Below, in pieces: positions 63,286 through 64,000 of a DNA stretch of 64,000 nt (positions within the stretch are counted from its first letter, which is position 1; every line of letters begins with the position of its first letter). Below the pieces are notes generated by a model. It was not told the origin of the DNA. It searched no databases and worked only from the letters and a program-made list of their open reading frames with translations. Position numbers and translations under genes: made by a program. Origin of the DNA: Chaunax sp. Z400 (taxonomy: Eukaryota > Chordata > Actinopteri > Lophiiformes > Chaunacidae); the NCBI GenBank assembly GCA_037577475.1, contig CM075189.1:33518179-33582178 (forward strand), given 5' to 3'.

Positions 63286-64000
63286 ATGATGTTACTTTGG
63301 TGGTTTCTGATAACACTCCATGTGCTAGAGGCCAGGGGATTGACCAGGGGGTTAACAGGCAAACGCTCTGAACGTCACTGGGTTCAATCGCCTCTCTACC
63401 ATGCCTGGTCCCCAGAAAAGAGGCCGACAATTACACCCAGGGTGGACTGGATCGGACCCCGAAGCAAGTATGTGTACACCATCTTTGAGGGAGAAGTGGG
63501 TACCTCGGAGTGCCAGCATGTTCGCTACAAGGACAGAGTATCCTACTCTCCAAGGGCATATGGTTACAGTGCGGGAGACTACAACCTGACGATAATCACC
63601 GTCAGGAATCGGGACAAAGGTGTATACAAGTGCTCGGTGAACTACGCCGGGCGTATGGTCTATAGCCAGCAAGTGCAGCTCGTGGTCGACGACGACAAAC
63701 TTCAACAACCCAGAGCGGAGGTCGATCGCTACCCTGGTCGCAATCAACCACTACAGCAGCAGGCGCTACCTTCAAAGCAGAGGCCAGGTGACTCCCGCTA
63801 TCAGGGCAGTTATGTAATCGGCACGTACGTCATTACGATCACGTTGATCGTACTGATGGCAGTGTCGGGCTTGGGTACAATGGTTTACTTGTACTTTTAC
63901 TTGTACGAATTCCTAGACCGTGACCTGAGTAGAAAATACAGATTGTCTCGTATACCGGGGTACTATGTGCTGGTTTCCCTGGCCTGGTTCTGCGTAACCT
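63286..64000 (+). CDS. Ig V-like membrane protein, 3' end beyond the window
   Basis: The frame is open from 63229 to the window edge, with tandem ATGs at 63286 and 63289, giving 238 codons from the first. Residues 1-16 ('MMLLWWFLITLHVLEA') look like a signal peptide. Residues 53-134 resemble the second half of an Ig V-set domain: core-type W55, C76, an NLT sequon at 100-102, and D110-x-G112-x-Y114-x-C116. A Pro/Gln-rich stalk (138-173) follows, then a transmembrane segment (about 176-207), a basic loop (212-222) and a second hydrophobic stretch starting at 224. The B-strand Cys expected about 12 residues before W55 is missing. Either the domain is atypical, or the true exon begins at a good acceptor (CCCCAG, 63410-63415) and the first half lies in an upstream exon. 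CpG is not depleted (38 in 63361-64000), unlike the flanking fish DNA. It may be a host Ig-family gene or a captured gene of a foreign insert. No specific protein is recognised. Confidence 0.7.
   Translation, partial: MMLLWWFLITLHVLEARGLTRGLTGKRSERHWVQSPLYHAWSPEKRPTITPRVDWIGPRSKYVYTIFEGEVGTSECQHVRYKDRVSYSPRAYGYSAGDYNLTIITVRNRDKGVYKCSVNYAGRMVYSQQVQLVVDDDKLQQPRAEVDRYPGRNQPLQQQALPSKQRPGDSRYQGSYVIGTYVITITLIVLMAVSGLGTMVYLYFYLYEFLDRDLSRKYRLSRIPGYYVLVSLAWFCVT

Noticed and set aside
63331..63408. tRNA-like sequence with GGGTTCAATC
   Set aside because: The T-stem and acceptor do not pair properly, so it is not a tRNA gene and is too weak for a SINE call.
1..64000. CRISPR arrays, prokaryotic operons, rRNA genes
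   Set aside because: No regularly spaced repeats with unique spacers and no bacterial gene structure. The tandem repeats seen are ordinary eukaryotic mini- and microsatellites.

Overview
The window looks like intergenic DNA from a ray-finned (teleost) fish. It is AT-rich, CpG-poor and full of microsatellites. It carries relics of typical fish transposon families: hAT, Tc1/mariner, piggyBac-type ends, CR1/L2-group LINEs, a tRNA-derived SINE, and LTR retrotransposons reduced to solo LTRs. Family assignments come from recognised protein motifs, terminal sequences and target-site duplications (TSDs) read by eye. No database search was possible.

Layout. From 1 to about 39.6 kb I find no convincing host protein-coding exon. 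The recognisable items are: a GC-rich block (3.2-3.6 kb); a LINE 3' tail (6.45 kb); a 774-bp hAT element with an exact 8-bp TSD (8.0-8.8 kb); a Tc1/mariner transposase relic (10.4-10.8 kb); a probable solo LTR (14.5 kb); a SINE with a 6-bp TSD (16.5 kb); a 49-bp-period minisatellite (18.7 kb); a CpG- and CCAAT-rich promoter-like block (20.5 kb); a piggyBac-type end (22.7 kb); a perfect 25-bp-arm palindrome (24.4 kb); and a MITE (31.2 kb). A decayed CR1/L2-group LINE with esterase, endonuclease and reverse-transcriptase remnants fills about 39.6-42.5 kb. A second L2-like 3' end follows at 42.7-43.25 kb.

From 44 to 61.7 kb there are three more LTRs. One at 44.28-44.72 kb has a perfect TGTAC duplication, and one at 58.13-58.54 kb has long inverted termini. 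A ZBED-like hAT transposase relic at 48.2 kb runs straight into a 31-bp minisatellite. Several SINE and MITE pieces lie between them.

The most interesting part is the right edge. After a truncated SINE ending near 61.69 kb, CpG content rises. At 63,286-64,000 (running off the window) there is a 238-codon open frame for a membrane protein with an immunoglobulin V-like half-domain, the D-x-G-x-Y-x-C signature, a transmembrane segment and a second hydrophobic stretch. Its CpG content is roughly undepleted (38 CpG in 640 bp by hand count, against about 6 in 600 bp around 47 kb). It is not a simple shadow frame. It may be a host Ig-family gene or the first gene of a foreign insert, for example a large herpesvirus-transposon element of the Teratorn type known from fish. 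The window alone cannot decide. A possible small two-exon gene end with its own poly(A) signal lies just upstream (62,120-62,436). The window shows no operon-like gene cooperation; apart from the right edge it is a transposon graveyard.
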